From Gnetum montanum (taxonomy: Eukaryota; Streptophyta; Gnetopsida; Gnetales; Gnetaceae), in assembly GCA_015680685.1 (NCBI GenBank), contig MNCI01013908.1:775125-839124 (forward strand): a DNA stretch of 64,000 bases. The letters are read 5' to 3'. Made by a program: the position numbers and the translations under genes. Below, one piece after another: positions 43,742 to 56,168 of this stretch. A model generated the notes under the pieces. The model was not told the origin of the DNA. It made no database searches and was given only the letters and a program-made list of their open reading frames with translations. Numbering within the stretch: position 1 is the first letter of the stretch; every line of letters begins with the position of its first letter.

Positions 43742-46275
43742 AACATCACAAAGGAAGATAATTCAATTTTCAAGAAACTTTTTTTATTACTATTAAATAA
43801 TAATCTAGAGAATTTCACCTGGTCTTATGATTATCTTAAAGCTTTTAGACCTAATGTGTTAACACATAAAATTCCTTTAATAGATGGTTGTAAAGCAGTT
43901 AAGCAAAAGTAAAGGAAATTTAAACCATCATTTGAGCCAGCTATGAAAGCTGAGATTAAGAAGTTATTACAAGTCAAAATCATATATCCAGTCTAATATT
44001 TGACATGGCTACTAATCTCATTCCAGCAAGAAAGAAGAATAGGGATATTAGGCTTTGTGTGGATTTTAAAAATTTGAATGAAGCATCTGAAAAAGATAAG
44101 TACCCACTCCCTAGAATTAATGAAATGTTGATGAAAGTATCAAGATGTTAGGTATACTCCTTCTTAGATATATTTTTAGGTTATAATCAAATTATGGTAG
44201 ATAATGGTGATAGATATAAAACAATATTTATCACCAAATGAGGTACATTTACTTACAAAAGAATGCCATTCAGATTATCAAATACCGGAGCTACTTTTCA
44301 AAGAGCAATGGACTTAGCTTTTAAAGATTTGATAGGCAAGTTCATTGTGGTTTATTTATATGATGTCAGTATGTACTCAAAAAGGAAGGAAGATCATATT
44401 AGACATCTCCAACAAATTTTTGACAGATGTCATGCATATGGTATTTCATTAAATCCTAAGAAATGTATTTTCAAGGTTAAGTCTAGGAGTTTGTTGGGCC
44501 ATGTAATCTATCAAGAAGGGATTGCTATAGATAATGCATGAATTCAAGTAGTACAGAATATCAAGCATCCTACAAATAAAAAGTCTCTTAGATCTTTCTT
44601 TTGCAAGATAAATTTCATTAAGAAATTTATCTCAGGATTCACCGAAATTACTAAACCTTTGATGCATATGCTCAAGAAAGATATCTTAGTAAGGAAATCA
44701 CCAAAATTAGAGAAAGCTTTAGAAAAAATTAAAAAGGCTATTCAAAAAGCTCCATACTTGGTAAAACCAAAATTGAAGGAAAATTTTTGGTTATATTCTT
44801 TTGCCTAAAAGGATTCAATTGCTACCATTTTAAGTTAAAAAGACAATGGTCAAGATGAACCAATTGGATTTTTGGGTACCAATTGAAAGGTTATAAGCTT
44901 AAAAATTCCTATTTAGAGAAATAAGCATTTGTTGTCATTAAAGCACTTGTACGTTTCAAATATTACTTAGAAAGCTCATTACTTCATATTATGCTAATAG
45001 AGCCTATGATCAAACAATTCTTGGCTCAAAATGAAATTGGATTGAAAAGAGGTAAGTGGCTTAGAAATCTTCAAGGCTTTAGATTTTCATTAGAAATATG
45101 CAAGACTATTAAAGCAATGTATTAGCCAAGTTAATGGCCAACGAAGATGAAATATCCATACTAAGGACTCATCAGGAAAACTAGTATGATAAAATTCTAG
45201 AATTTTTTAACACTGGAAAAGGTCCAAATAATTTAACTGCAAGTCAGAAAAGGGCTTTCTTTAAAAAGGTAAATAAATTTTTGGTTAAAGATGGAATCTT
45301 ATATAGAAAATACTTCATAGGGGTTTTGTTGAAATGTGTTCACAATGATAAAATCAGTTCTATTTTAAAACAATTCCATGATCATTCTAATTTGTTTTAT
45401 GAGTCTCCTAAGTCTATGATGCAACATATACTCTGCTATGATTTTTATTAGCCTAATATGTACCAAGATATTAGTTCAAGGATCCAAAGATGTTACAAAT
45501 GCCAAATTCATTAACCAAAAATTAAAAATGCTAAAGCTCCCTTAAAACCAATAATTATGGATAGACCATTTCAGCAATGGGGCTTAGATTTTATTAGTAC
45601 AGTTACTCTTTCAAGAGTCAAACATAAGTTTATTTTCATAGCCACTAACTACTTCACCAAATGGTCTAAAGCAAAAGCTCTAAGGAAAATTTCAACATCA
45701 GACATAATTAAGTTCTTAGAAGAACAAATTCTAAGTCATTTTGATCTTCCTGAAGTGCTGGTATCCAATAATGGACCTACTTTTCAATCTAAAGAATTTA
45801 TAACATGGGCATTAGATAAATTCATCTTATCTTCAAGGGAATGGCTTGGCTAAGTCTATGAATAAAAAGTTTATTTCCTACATCAAAAATTTGATGGAAG
45901 GAAATCTACGAAATTGGATCAATTATTTACAATCTGCATTATAGACTGACTATGTTAGATTTAGAAAGGCTATTAGAATGTCAACTTATAAATTAGTCTA
46001 TGGTTTACCTACAATAGTTACAAATAAGATTATAATCTTAGCCTTTGATTTTGTGCAAAAGTATAGTAAGAAAACTGATAAAGATAGAAGTTTCATGACC
46101 TTGCTTATTAAAAGAGAAGCTAAAATGGATAAGGCTAAGGATAAATTATTAAAGAATTCTTTTCAAGTTAAGATATGGTTCAATAGAAAGGATTTGAAAA
46201 GAACTTTTAAAATTGGTGATCTTTTGTTATTATGGAATATGAAAATGCCAAATAAATTTTTGGCAATATGAATGG
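43742..46275 (+). pseudogene. pol of element E: reverse transcriptase, RNase H, integrase
   Basis: The frame begins in the protease-RT linker (NFTWSYDYLKAFRPNVLTHK, IPLIDG...VKQK). RT runs to about 44560; 44263-44541 is open and has MPFRLSNTGATFQRAMDLAF, then VVYLYDV where YxDD is expected (first Asp lost, about 44350-44368). RNase H lies near 44800-45120 in broken form. Integrase has an H...H, CYKC zinc region (about 45370-45510), then FQQWGLDFISTV, FIATNYFTKWSKA and VLVSNNGPTFQSKEF (45557-45853). 45978-46271 is the C-terminal part. Stops throughout. It continues E after the D insertion. Confidence 0.85.
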
Positions 46276-46937
46276 GTCTATTTTAGATCAAAGGACAATT
46301 ATCAAAAGATACCCACAAGCTATGCACATTAAGTGGAATGGAATTACAACTTCCATATAATGTTTTATATATAAAACATTACTTTGGACAACGGCCCACA
46401 ACTTTATATATATATATAAAGTATACATAGTAATAAGTAATTAATTTTTATAGGTAAGATTTAAAATATATATATGCTTAGTGATAATATATATAATAAA
46501 ATAATATATATACATACTTATATAATATCTAACCCTAATATGTATGTATATCCTATACTTATAGTAAGACATGTATATGTTAGAGTATTAGTTTGAATAT
46601 TAAACTTAGAGCGTTAGTTTAAATATTAAATTTACATTATCATAAGTAATCATTACTTATTATGTGTCTTAACTACATTAAGTGGAAGTGGAAGTTTAAG
46701 TAATCACATAGTGGGAAATCAAATTAGACAACATAGTGGATAGGCTTATCAACTGTATGGTGATGGAAATTGAATAAGTTTTGGTTGAGTGGAAAAGTTG
46801 GTTATTCGAATGGTTAGAATTTTAAATTTTCGTGCACCATATAAAGAGTAGTGGTTTGCTTGAAAACACATCTTCCAATTCAGCACTTGAGCAAGAAAAA
46901 TAATCTTACTTTGAGGTAGAAAGTAAGCTTAAGAGAG
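46276..46937 (+). other. E leader to the 3' ORF, with AT-rich tract and TATA box
   Basis: 46390-46640 is tatata-rich low-complexity DNA. TATAAAGAG at 46840-46848 lies about 95 bp upstream of the ATG at 46938, a plausible core promoter for the 3' ORF of E. Confidence 0.45.
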
Positions 46938-47269
46938 ATGGCAGCAAGAAGGCCTTTTATTTCTTATGTGATTAGCTACTTTCTAGAGCATGGAATAAGA
47001 GCCTTTTGCAAGGTAATTGCTCGTGGTGCATCATCCAAAAGTCCATTCTTACTTTGGCTTTTGGATGAATTTAGCTTTCTCACTAACGAATGCTCCACCC
47101 ATTCAAATGTTTAGGGTAGTTTCCACCAATGCAACATTAAAGCTAAACACCAAGGAGAGTCCAATCAAGATGATTCTTAGAACAAGTATTTCATGTCTCA
47201 AGATATAGAAGCAACTAGGTATGAAGAACCTCAAAAATCAATAGCTAAAGAGTTGGATGAGAAAAAAAA
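46938..47269 (+). pseudogene. 3' ORF of element E, first part (resumes at about 60516)
   Basis: I do not recognise this protein. From ATG 46938 (MAARRPFISYVISYFLEHGI) one frame runs to 47269 with two stops. It is hydrophobic and aromatic at first (SPFLLWLLDEFSFLTN), then acidic and polar. After the compound insertion, the frame continues at 60516 to a TAG at 60670-60672 if five bases of target duplication are discounted, giving about 163 codons. It lies between integrase and the 3' LTR, the place of an extra ORF in Athila/Tat relatives, and has its own upstream TATA box. Confidence 0.45.
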
Positions 47270-47672
47270 TGATTCATGAAATGTATTTTTGTCTAGCTCT
47301 AATATCGAAGCCCTAATGTCAAATACTCGATATCAAAGATCCATAAGCAATGTCAGATATCCGATATCATGCAATATGTGCTGACCTATAAATATAACAC
47401 TCGGGTGCATAGTTTTGGGGTCATATTGGTCATAGTGTAGTAGAGCCCTAGTAGTTTTTCTTCCCCAAAGTTAGAATATTTTCCCAAGTGCTTGTAGCAG
47501 GATTCATTGAGTGTACAGATCTTTATTTGAGCACTATTGTACCTTAGCATGACAGTGTGTGTGGCAATAAAGACTAGATTTGTGATAAACCTTGCAGCAC
47601 TTTGGCTAGATTAAATATCTTCTTCATACATTTAATGTTTTATGAAATTTCCTTTAATGCTTTAAGTAATTA
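47270..47672 (+). repeat. Inverted, truncated LTR fragment of family C
   Basis: In plus orientation this is the first ~400 bp of a C-type LTR: start TGATTC..., atgtatttttgtctagctc, GATATC cluster (47310-47370), TATAAATATAACAC (about 47390-47402), AATAAAGA (about 47566). It stops at about 47672 and abuts a minus-strand leader. The junction shares 'tattag' with the leader (47677; compare 59487). Confidence 0.75.
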
Positions 47673-47811
47673 ATCTATTAGTGTGCTCAAATTATTATAT
47701 TTATTTTTAGGATGATTTTAACCTTAGGATTCATCCAACGATGTTAATGATTTTCACTATGCCTAGATAATACATGTTTCAAACAAAAAGAGTCCTCGAA
47801 AATGACACTAA
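47673..47811 (-). other. 5' leader and PBS beside LTR U1
   Basis: Matches the leader of the last C element (59488-59621) closely: tgtgctcaaattattatatt, then ...gcctagata.., then aaaaagagtcct. The PBS on the minus strand (47793-47810, TAGTGTCATTTTCGAGGA) is a decayed tRNA-Asp site. Confidence 0.7.
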
Positions 47812-48647
47812 TGATAAGCAGCGAACACTTCACATTCAACCATATGAATCACTAAGCATTCACACGTGATCTGATCGAATTCCATGAACTCTATGTCTTC
47901 CAATACACTAGCCTCTAGGAAGTGAACTTGTCCTAACAATCATTCGTTATCTTCCCAATTACACTTGTGATAAGCAGAGGTATGGTTAAGTGTAATCGAG
48001 GCTTATGATTTTTATTATTTTTATGTTTTATGTTTTGGGTGCTTAAAATAAAGGATAAAAGAAATGAAATAATTTAAGTGCTAAGTTAACCTAACTAACA
48101 TAAGCATCTAGTCCCACTTTCCGTACACATCCCAAACATGTATAACGCTGCTGGGTTACCAAACGTTAAGCATTACTAGGATTACCAAGAGTCATGTACA
48201 TGCTCAAAGTGGTTGTACTTATCTACTTAATTAATTACTATTTAATTTAGATTAATTTAGCTTGATTACTTAAAGCATTAAAGGAAATTGCATAAAACAT
48301 TAAATGTATGAAGAAGATATTTAATTTAGACAAAGTGCTGCAAGGTTTATTAGAAGGCTCATCTTTATTATCACACACATTGCTGTGCTTAGGTATAATA
48401 GTGCTCGAATAAAGATCTGTACACTCAATGACTCCTATTTTAGGTACTTGGGAAAATATTCTAACTTTGGGGAGGAAAAACTATAAGAGCTCTACTGCAC
48501 TATGACCAATATGACCCTAAAACCATGCATCTAAGTGTTATATTTATAGGTCGGCACACATCCCACAATATCAAATATCTGATATTGCTTTTGGATCCTT
48601 GATATTAGGTATCCAATATTAGAGCCAAACAAAAATACACTTCATCA
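47812..48647 (-). repeat. LTR U1 of the array
   Basis: Plus-strand ends TGATAAGCAGCG and CACTTCATCA. The GATATC-like cluster is at about 48565-48620. Confidence 0.85.
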
Positions 48648-49026
48648 TACCTCCATGATTGAATAAAAACTTATCCTCAAGTGAACAAAAGAAGGAACAA
48701 TTCCCTTACAAAATATAGGAAACGTATGGGATTATTGACTAACATGCAAACTAACTCAGATAAAATAGATAGATTCTAAGTGCCCAAGTATACAGATTTA
48801 CAATCTTTTACAAAATTAGGTGTTTGTGACAATAGAGTTGAACACCCTAGCCAAAACTGACATCAAACTCCTCTGGCAACTGAAAAATGAGGGAGAAGAT
48901 TCAATGATAATGAAGAGGCCTTATAGCATGGTGCTACTGCTTATTCCTTGGTGAAGATAGTCCCACTTCTAGTCCATGCTTCCAACTCATGGAAAAGGTT
49001 TGACTCATCCTTGACAACAGTGCCAA

Positions 49027-49888
49027 CGATGAGCAGTGGATACCCCTACGCTCAACTATACGAATCACTAAGCGTTCACACGTGATGTGGTCAAATTCCA
49101 TGGACTCTATATCTTCTGGCACACTAGCCTCTAGGAAGTGAACTTGTCCTAATAATCATTCATTGTCCTCCCAATTACACTTGTGATATGTAGAGGTATG
49201 GCTAAGTGTAATCAAGGCATATGATTTTTATGATCTTTATGTTTTATGTTTTGGGTGCTTAAAATAAAGGCTGAAAGGAATGAAGTAATTTAATTGCCAA
49301 TTTAACCTAACTAACTAACCAATGTTTAACTAATCCTAACATAAGCATCTGATCCTACTTTTTGTATACATCCTAAACATGTATAATGCTACTGGATTAC
49401 CAAATGTTAAGCATTACTGGGATTACCAAGTATCATGTGCATGCTCAAAGTAGTCGTACTTATGTGCTTAATTAATTACTATTTAATCTAGCTTAATTTA
49501 GCTTAATTACTTAAAGCATTAAAGGAAATTGCATAAAACATTGAATGTATGAAAAAGATATTTAATCTAGCCGAAGTGCTACAAGGTTTATCATAAAGCT
49601 CATATTTATTGCCCCACATACTACCGTGCTCAAGTACAACAATGCTCGAATAAAGATCTATACACTCAATGACTCTTGTTGTGGGTACTTGGGAAAATAT
49701 TCTAACTCTCGAGAGGAAAAACTACAAGAGCTCTACTACACTATCACCAATATCATCCCAAAACCATGCATCAAAGTGTTATATTTATAGGTTGGCATAC
49801 ATCCCGCAATATCATATATCTGACATCACTTCTAGGTCCCTGATATTAGGTATTCAATATAAGAGCCAAACAAAAATACACTTCATCA
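49027..49888 (-). repeat. LTR U2 of the array
   Basis: Plus-strand ends CGATGAGCAGTGG (TG decayed to CG) and CACTTCATCA. Confidence 0.85.
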
Positions 49889-50263
49889 TGTTCCCACAGT
49901 TGAATAAAAACTCATCCTCAAGTGAACAAGAGGAACAAGTCCCTTACAAAATAGTGGGAAGGTATGGGATTATTAACTAACATTCAAACTAACTTAGATG
50001 AAACAGATAGATTCTAAGTGCCCAAGTATATGAATTTACAATCTTTTACAAAGTTGGGTCTTCATGACAATAGAATTGAACACCTTGGTTAAAACTAACA
50101 TCGAACTCCTCTGGCAATTAAAGAACAAGGAAAAAGATTCAATGATAATGAAGGGGCCTCGTCGCATGGTGCTCCTACTTATTCCTTGGTGAAGACAATC
50201 CCACTTACAATCCATGCTTCCAGCTCATGGAAAGGTTTGACTCATCCTCAACAATAGCACCAA

Positions 50264-51141
50264 TGATGAGTGGCGAATGCCCCTATGCTCAACCATATGA
50301 ATCACTAAGCATTCACACATGGTCTACTTGAATTCCATGAACTCTATGTCTTCCAGTACACTTTCCTATAAAAATTGAACTTGTTCTAATAGTTATTTGT
50401 TATCTTCCCAGTTACACTTTTGATATGCAAAGGTATGATTAAGTGTAATCGAGGCATATGGTTTTTATTATTTTTATGTTTTATGTTTTGGGTGCTTAAA
50501 ATAAAGGATGAAAGGAACGAAGTAATTTAATTTCCAATTTAACCTAATTAACTAACCAATGTCTAACTAATCTTAACATAAGCATCTGGTCCCACTTTTT
50601 GTACACATCCTGAACGTGTATAATGTTGTTGGGTTACTAAACGTTAAGCATTACTAGGATTACCAAGCATCATGTCCATGCTTGAAGTGGTCATACTTAT
50701 GTGCTTAATTAATTGCTATTTAACCTAGCTAACTTAATTCCTTGATTAGCTTAATTACTTAAAAGCATTAAATAAAATTGCTAAAAACATTAAATGCATG
50801 AAGGAAATATTTAATCTAGCCAAAGTGCTACAAGGTTTATCAGAAAGCTCATCTTTATTGCTGCACACATTGTCATGCTCAAGTACAACAATGCTCAAAC
50901 AAAGATCTGTACACTCAATGATTCTTGTTGCGGGCACATGGGGAAATATTCTAACTAGGGAAAATATTCTAACTTTGGGGAAGAAAAACTACAAGAGCTC
51001 TACTACACTATGACCAATATGATCCCAAAATCGTATGCCCAAGTGTTATATTTATAGGCTAACACACATATACTAATATTGAATATCCAACATCACTTAT
51101 AGATCACCAATATCGGAGCCAAACAAAAATATACTTTATCA
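50264..51141 (-). repeat. LTR U3 of the array
   Basis: Plus-strand ends TGATGAGTGGCG and ACTTTATCA. A short local duplication (ggaaaatattctaact, about 50941-50972) is present only here. Confidence 0.85.
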
Positions 51142-51519
51142 TACCCCCACAACTAAATAAAAACTTGTCCTCAAGTGAACAAAAAGAGGAACAAGTCCCT
51201 TACAAAATATTGGAAAGGTATGGAATTATTGATTGAGATGCAAACTAACTCAAAAAAAATAGACAGATTCTAAGTGCCCAAGTGTATGAATTTACAATCT
51301 TTTACAAAATTGGGTGTTCATGACAATAGAATTGAACACCCTAGCAAAAACTAACATCCAACTCCTCTAGTAGCTAAATAATTAGGGAGAAGTTCCAATG
51401 ATAATGAAGGGGCCTCATCACATGGTGCTACTATGTATTCCTTGGTGAAGACAGTCCCACTTCTAGTCCATGCTTTCAACTCATGGAAAGGTTTGACTCA
51501 TCCTCAGAAATAGCACCAA

Positions 51520-52380
51520 TGATGAGTGATGAATACCCCTATGCTCAACCATATGAATCGCTAAGTGTTCACCTGTGATGTAGTCAAATTCCATGGACTC
51601 TATGTCTTCTAATATACTAGCCTCTAGGAAGTGAACTTGTCCTAACAGTCATTAGTTGTCTTCCCAATTACACTTGTGATATGCAGAGGTATGATTAAGT
51701 GTAATCAAGGCATATGATTTTTATTATTTTTATGTTTTATGTTTTGGGTGCTTAAAATAACGGATGAAAGAAATGAATTAATTTAACTTCCAATTTAACC
51801 TAACTAACTAACCAATGTCTAACTAATCCTAACATAAGCATCTGATCCCACTTTTTGTACACATCTTGAACACATGTAACACTACCAGGTTACCAAATGT
51901 TAAGCGTTACTGGGATTACTAAGCATCATGTGCATGCTTGAAGTGGTCATACTTATGTTTGTAATTAATTGTTATTTAACATAGCTAGCTCAATTCTTTA
52001 ATTAGCTTAATTACTTAAAAGCGTTAAATAAAATTGCTATAAACATTAAATGCATGAAGGAAATATTTAATCTAGCCAAAGTGTTGCAAGGTTTATCAAA
52101 AAGTTTATTTTTATTGCCACACATACTACCATGCTCAGGTACAACAATGCTCAAACAAAGATCTGTACACTCAATGAATCCTGCTATGGGCACTTGGGAA
52201 AATATTCTAACTTTGGGAAAGAAAAATTGCAAGAGCTCTACTACACTATGATCAATATGACCCCAAAACCATGCACCCAAGTATTATATTTATAGGTTGG
52301 CACACATCTAGCGATATCAAATATCTAACATCACTTTTGGATCCCCCAATATTGAAGCTAGACAAAAATACACTTCATCA
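51520..52380 (-). repeat. LTR U4 of the array
   Basis: Plus-strand ends TGATGAGTGATG and CACTTCATCA. It is followed by a polypurine-type tract (tatcccatgactaaa) and then by element B. Confidence 0.85.
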
Positions 52381-52422
52381 TATCCCATGACTAAATAAAA
52401 ACTTGTCCTTAACTAAATACAC

Positions 52423-53263
52423 TAATGAGTGATGAGGTACCCCTACACTCAACCATATGAATATGAGCGTTTCACACATGATCCGGACAAACTTCATAGA
52501 TGGACTAGTTGTGGTATCCAGATAGTTACTCATAGATCGTAGTTCACTATCTTCTCACCTAGACTAGTATTAGCTTTATCACATATGGTTTAGTCCAGAG
52601 TGAGGTGTTTGATGTGTTCCTACACTAATGCTACTCCTGGGGATGATGGGAAATAATATCAACTACACTAGGAGAGAGTGAGAGAGAGAGAATCTAAACT
52701 AGCCTAAGTGTGATGAGCATCCGTTTCTTAATCATCCATACACATCTTGAACCTTGTGCACAACTACCACTGGGATTACCAAGTGCATGGCCTAGGCATG
52801 CTACTAGGTTACTAGTAGTCACACTTAAATGCTCATGATTAAGTTGTACTCATTCAGCATTACCAGGAGATAAGGGTAGAGAGATATTAACTAAGAAAGT
52901 AATAAATAACAATAACAATTAAATAATTAAGCTAAGTGGATGCTGCAATGATGAGGTAATCTTGATCTTTATTGCCGATCATGTGCGTGTCCAAGTATGT
53001 CATACTTGAATAAGGATGTCGTACAATTACAATCATCACATTGCAGGCATGCACTGGGAGAAAAGGGTTGAGAGGAAAAACTAACAAAAAGTTCCTACCT
53101 TAGTACTAAAAACTACTCTCCTCTTTACCAAATCTACCTGCCTCTTATTTATAGATGAGGAGACAGGCTGCAATATCATGTACGCAATATTGCATCTAGG
53201 CTGTGATATCGCGTACATGATATCATGTACGTGATATCATGGCCAACAATTCATGACCCATCA
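52423..53263 (-). repeat. 3' LTR of element B
   Basis: 841 bp; plus-strand start TAATGAGTGATGAG (TG decayed to TA), end CCCATCA. The GATATC cluster with CGTACG-type spacers is at 53170-53242 and the minus-strand TATAAATA is at about 53148-53155 (tatttata). A (ga)n run is at 52676-52692. Confidence 0.85.
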
Positions 53264-53436
53264 TACCCCCATGACTAAATGAAAACTCATCCTCGAGTTA
53301 AAGTGAGAACAAGCTCCATTGATTACACAATGGATAGGTATGGGATTATTGACTGACTAGAATGGATTCATGCCACAGTGTGGAATCAGAACAAAATTGA
53401 GACACAACATGAAGAACATAAAAGAGAATCCTATAA

Positions 53437-54221
53437 CTATGAGATTGGGTGGAACTCATGTAGTTCCTGGTGGTGGTGGCTCCTCCATGGGTGCCTTTCC
53501 CTTGTCTTGCGCTCCAGGTCTTGGGATTTGATGGCGTTGAAGTATGGCTTGGATTTTCTCCTCTTATGAGGCCTTGAGTGCCTTGGCATGCACATAAGTT
53601 TGTGCTTGTGCCATAGAGGCATCCCAATCAGCCTTCTCTTTTCTTCTGCCACCCTTTTTTTCTCTATCAATAGTTTATTAAGTTGCTTGGTTTTGAAAGT
53701 GTCCAGCTGGTTCTGAGCAACCTTTGGCCCTGTATTCAGAAGGTTTAATACTTCCGAAATGGCTTGAATAGAGAAATCAACAGTCACACCACAAATGTTA
53801 ACCGTGGTGCCTTCTTCTTTGTTGTGCAAAAATTGGTACGTTTTCCCTAAGTACCAAGCACCACTTTCGGAGAGGGTAGGCCATAATGGGGACGCTTTGA
53901 GGTGATCCCTAACAGCTTCTGGAGAAAATTTTTTGAAAGGTCCAAAGTTTAATCCCACGATCACTACAGTAAATATGGACCTTTCATGGATCGCCTGAAC
54001 ATAATCCTGAGGCAACATGAGATGTCATCCCTGTTCAAACACTACAGCAGCTCCTCCTTCGCCTGCCTTGATTGTACAGTAGTAGGGTCTTCTTGGTGGA
54101 TAGTAAATGATTGTTCCTCCTGCTCTGCATGTTGTTTAGCAGGAACTTAACCTTCACCTCTCGTAGGTCGCTTGATCCCACCTTGAGCAGGACCTTCCTA
54201 TTGTCCGCATTTCAGGGCCAT
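53437..54221 (-). pseudogene. 3' ORF (ORF2) of element B, shortened by an in-frame fusion
   Basis: The ATG at 54221 (MALKCGQ) is preceded by TGCAG, a splice-acceptor-like sequence. The first ~65 codons have stops. A 193-codon open frame follows (53437-54018): VGLNFGPFKKFSPEAVRDHL, W.LGKTYQFLHNKEEGTTVN, then LNTGPKVA joined directly to QNQLDTFKTKQLNKLLIEKK. In A these two segments are about 1.1 kb apart, so B has an internal deletion that fused the plant-transposon-like domain to the coiled coil while keeping the frame. The end is basic (RPHKRRKSKP) and His-rich. Confidence 0.65.
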
Positions 54222-54703
54222 CTGCAATCACACGGGGCCAATCGTTAGTAAGGTTGTTACCAAAGTTAGGATATACCTTACTGCTTGCCTTAATGAATTT
54301 TCTTTATCTCCATGTGATGTTAATTAAAATGTCCCCGAAAGATTATAATATTGAATCTTCTTTGCTTAGGTGGTTTCCAAATCTAGTTTCCTAGTATAAG
54401 TAAGGAGATGAAATTTTTTTTGGCGCATTTATCCTTAATTTTATAACTAATTACCCTTAATAATGTCCTTCAAGTGATGACAAATTTCAAAAAATTTATG
54501 CACTATTTAGTATGTGCCCCTCCCCCACAACTAAGCTGAACACTGCAGGTTCAAGTAGGTTCAAACAGAATGAAAATTGGAGGACCAGCGAGCAAGTTAT
54601 GGATATGAAAGCAAGGGGCGCGCAATTGCGAGTCATAGAGAGAAATTTGAAAAACTTCCCCCACATTAATAGTTGCAAATGATGTTGATTAGTAGAGGGG
54701 TCA

Positions 54704-54773
54704 CGTATATATATATTTTTGGGATGCGATATTGCGTACGCGATAGCGTGGATGCGATATACGCGATATCGTG
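54704..54773 (-). promoter_or_regulatory. Putative internal promoter upstream of the 3' ORF in element B
   Basis: On the minus strand a cluster of CGATATCGCG/GCGTACGC palindromes (54727-54773) precedes a TATATATATA box (54706-54715), about 485 bp upstream of the ATG at 54221. Same order and spacing as in A. The cluster closely resembles the one in the B LTR. Confidence 0.5.
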
Positions 54774-56168
54774 GCCTATCGATGTTAGGGCACTATATAG
54801 AATGTACCAATTTTTTAATATTTTTCTAAAATAACCGATGTAAACTAAGGACATCTGGACAAGTGATAAAGGGTTCCATGGTAATTCAACTAGTGTTGAA
54901 AGCACAAAAATTATGATGGTGTGGAATTTATCAATAAGGACCTCGGATGGTAAGGGGGAGAAAAAGGCTATGTGATGGTTCATAGGAACGTTTGAATCGG
55001 AGGGATAGTATAAGGAAAGGAATATCATTGACAATATGCTGAGGGTAATAGATGATGTGCGAAAGATGTGTTATGAGTGTAAATTGCAAAAATTATGCAA
55101 GTGGGTCCTCCCCAAAGCAGGATCCAACCTATAATGCCCTTGCGTAACCACACCTTAAAATGTCCGTAGGCACTAAAACGGTTAAATGTAATCCACACTG
55201 ATTCTACAAAACACACACATGTAAGTATCACGAAAATGAGGTAAGAATTCTACACTATACAAGACACGAGCTACAATTATATGAACAGCGAGATGAGACA
55301 GACTATAGAAGGGATTGTAGAGATTGGGACATGAGGTGAATGACCCATGGCACAATGAATCCTATGTGTAAGGCATGATTAATGTGTCATTAACTTGTCG
55401 TTCCAAGATCAAGACCAAGTCCATTCCTCTGATCAGTGACACCGCATTGTTTCATTCCATGATGAGCGACTATGAGAGTACCATAACAACAAGGCATACG
55501 ATCACTTGGCATTTTGTTCAAGGGAGAAGTGATTTTTTCTTTGTGGCACTTTCTTTGTTTTTTTTTCTTTTTTTTTTCTTTTTTTCTTTTTTTTTCAATT
55601 TTTGAATCCAGAGAAGCCGCCAACCTTCAAGCATGGGTGCATTTCTTTCTGGTGGGACCCCCTAGAACAACATTGGATTTTTTAGTGCCTTTTAATTACT
55701 CTTACTCCCATTTTGCATTAGATCTACAAGGATCTTAGTACAACCACGTTGCGTGATAACTCTCACAGATGTCACCAAAGAGAATCTGCAAGTCCCCTTG
55801 ATGTCACATCCTAATCATTCCCTCTTGATCCATCCTTCTTCATTCTAGGTACAATGAACAAAAAATTAATTTTAAGTTTGAAGAATGTCAAGAATATCAC
55901 TGTACCCTCGAACAAAACCTCTTATTTGTAGAATGGATGAGTGGGTGTAATGGGCTCACTATCCAAATAATTGATCACTCGAGACTCGATAACATAGAAC
56001 ACACCTTAACCAACGAGCCACATGAGTGTTTTATTTGTATATGAGATTACTTATAAAAAGATAAAAAGACAAAAAGACAAAAAGGTAACAAAAAAAAATT
56101 GAAAAACTGGAAAATAAAAAATTCTAAAATTAAAGAACATGAAAAATATTTACTAATCCTGCTTGTTA
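54774..56168 (-). other. Spacer between gag and the internal promoter of element B
   Basis: Non-coding and homologous to 7556-8950 of A throughout (for example gcaagtgggtcctccccaaa at 55098-55117). It has a long pure-T tract (about 55556-55598) and an A-rich end. Confidence 0.6.

Larger units (their letters stand above)
47812..52380 (-). repeat. Tandem LTR array: four LTRs separated by three ~377-bp internals
   Basis: LTRs: U1 47812-48647, U2 49027-49888, U3 50264-51141, U4 51520-52380 (836-878 bp). Internals: 48648-49026 (379 bp), 49889-50263 (375), 51142-51519 (378). Each internal has a polypurine tract and 3'-UTR on its left and a decayed tRNA-Asp PBS on its right (49008-49025, 50245-50262, 51501-51518), with nothing coding between. 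The unit is thus a miniature element (LTR-PBS-~340 bp-PPT-LTR) repeated with shared LTRs, as unequal LTR recombination would produce. Each LTR has a GATATC-like cluster, a TATA box and an AATAAAGA-like signal. Confidence 0.85.

Noticed and set aside
46390-46640. AT-rich tract as a matrix-attachment or replication site
   Set aside because: Simple tatata repeats inside the E internal region; composition alone does not support a function.
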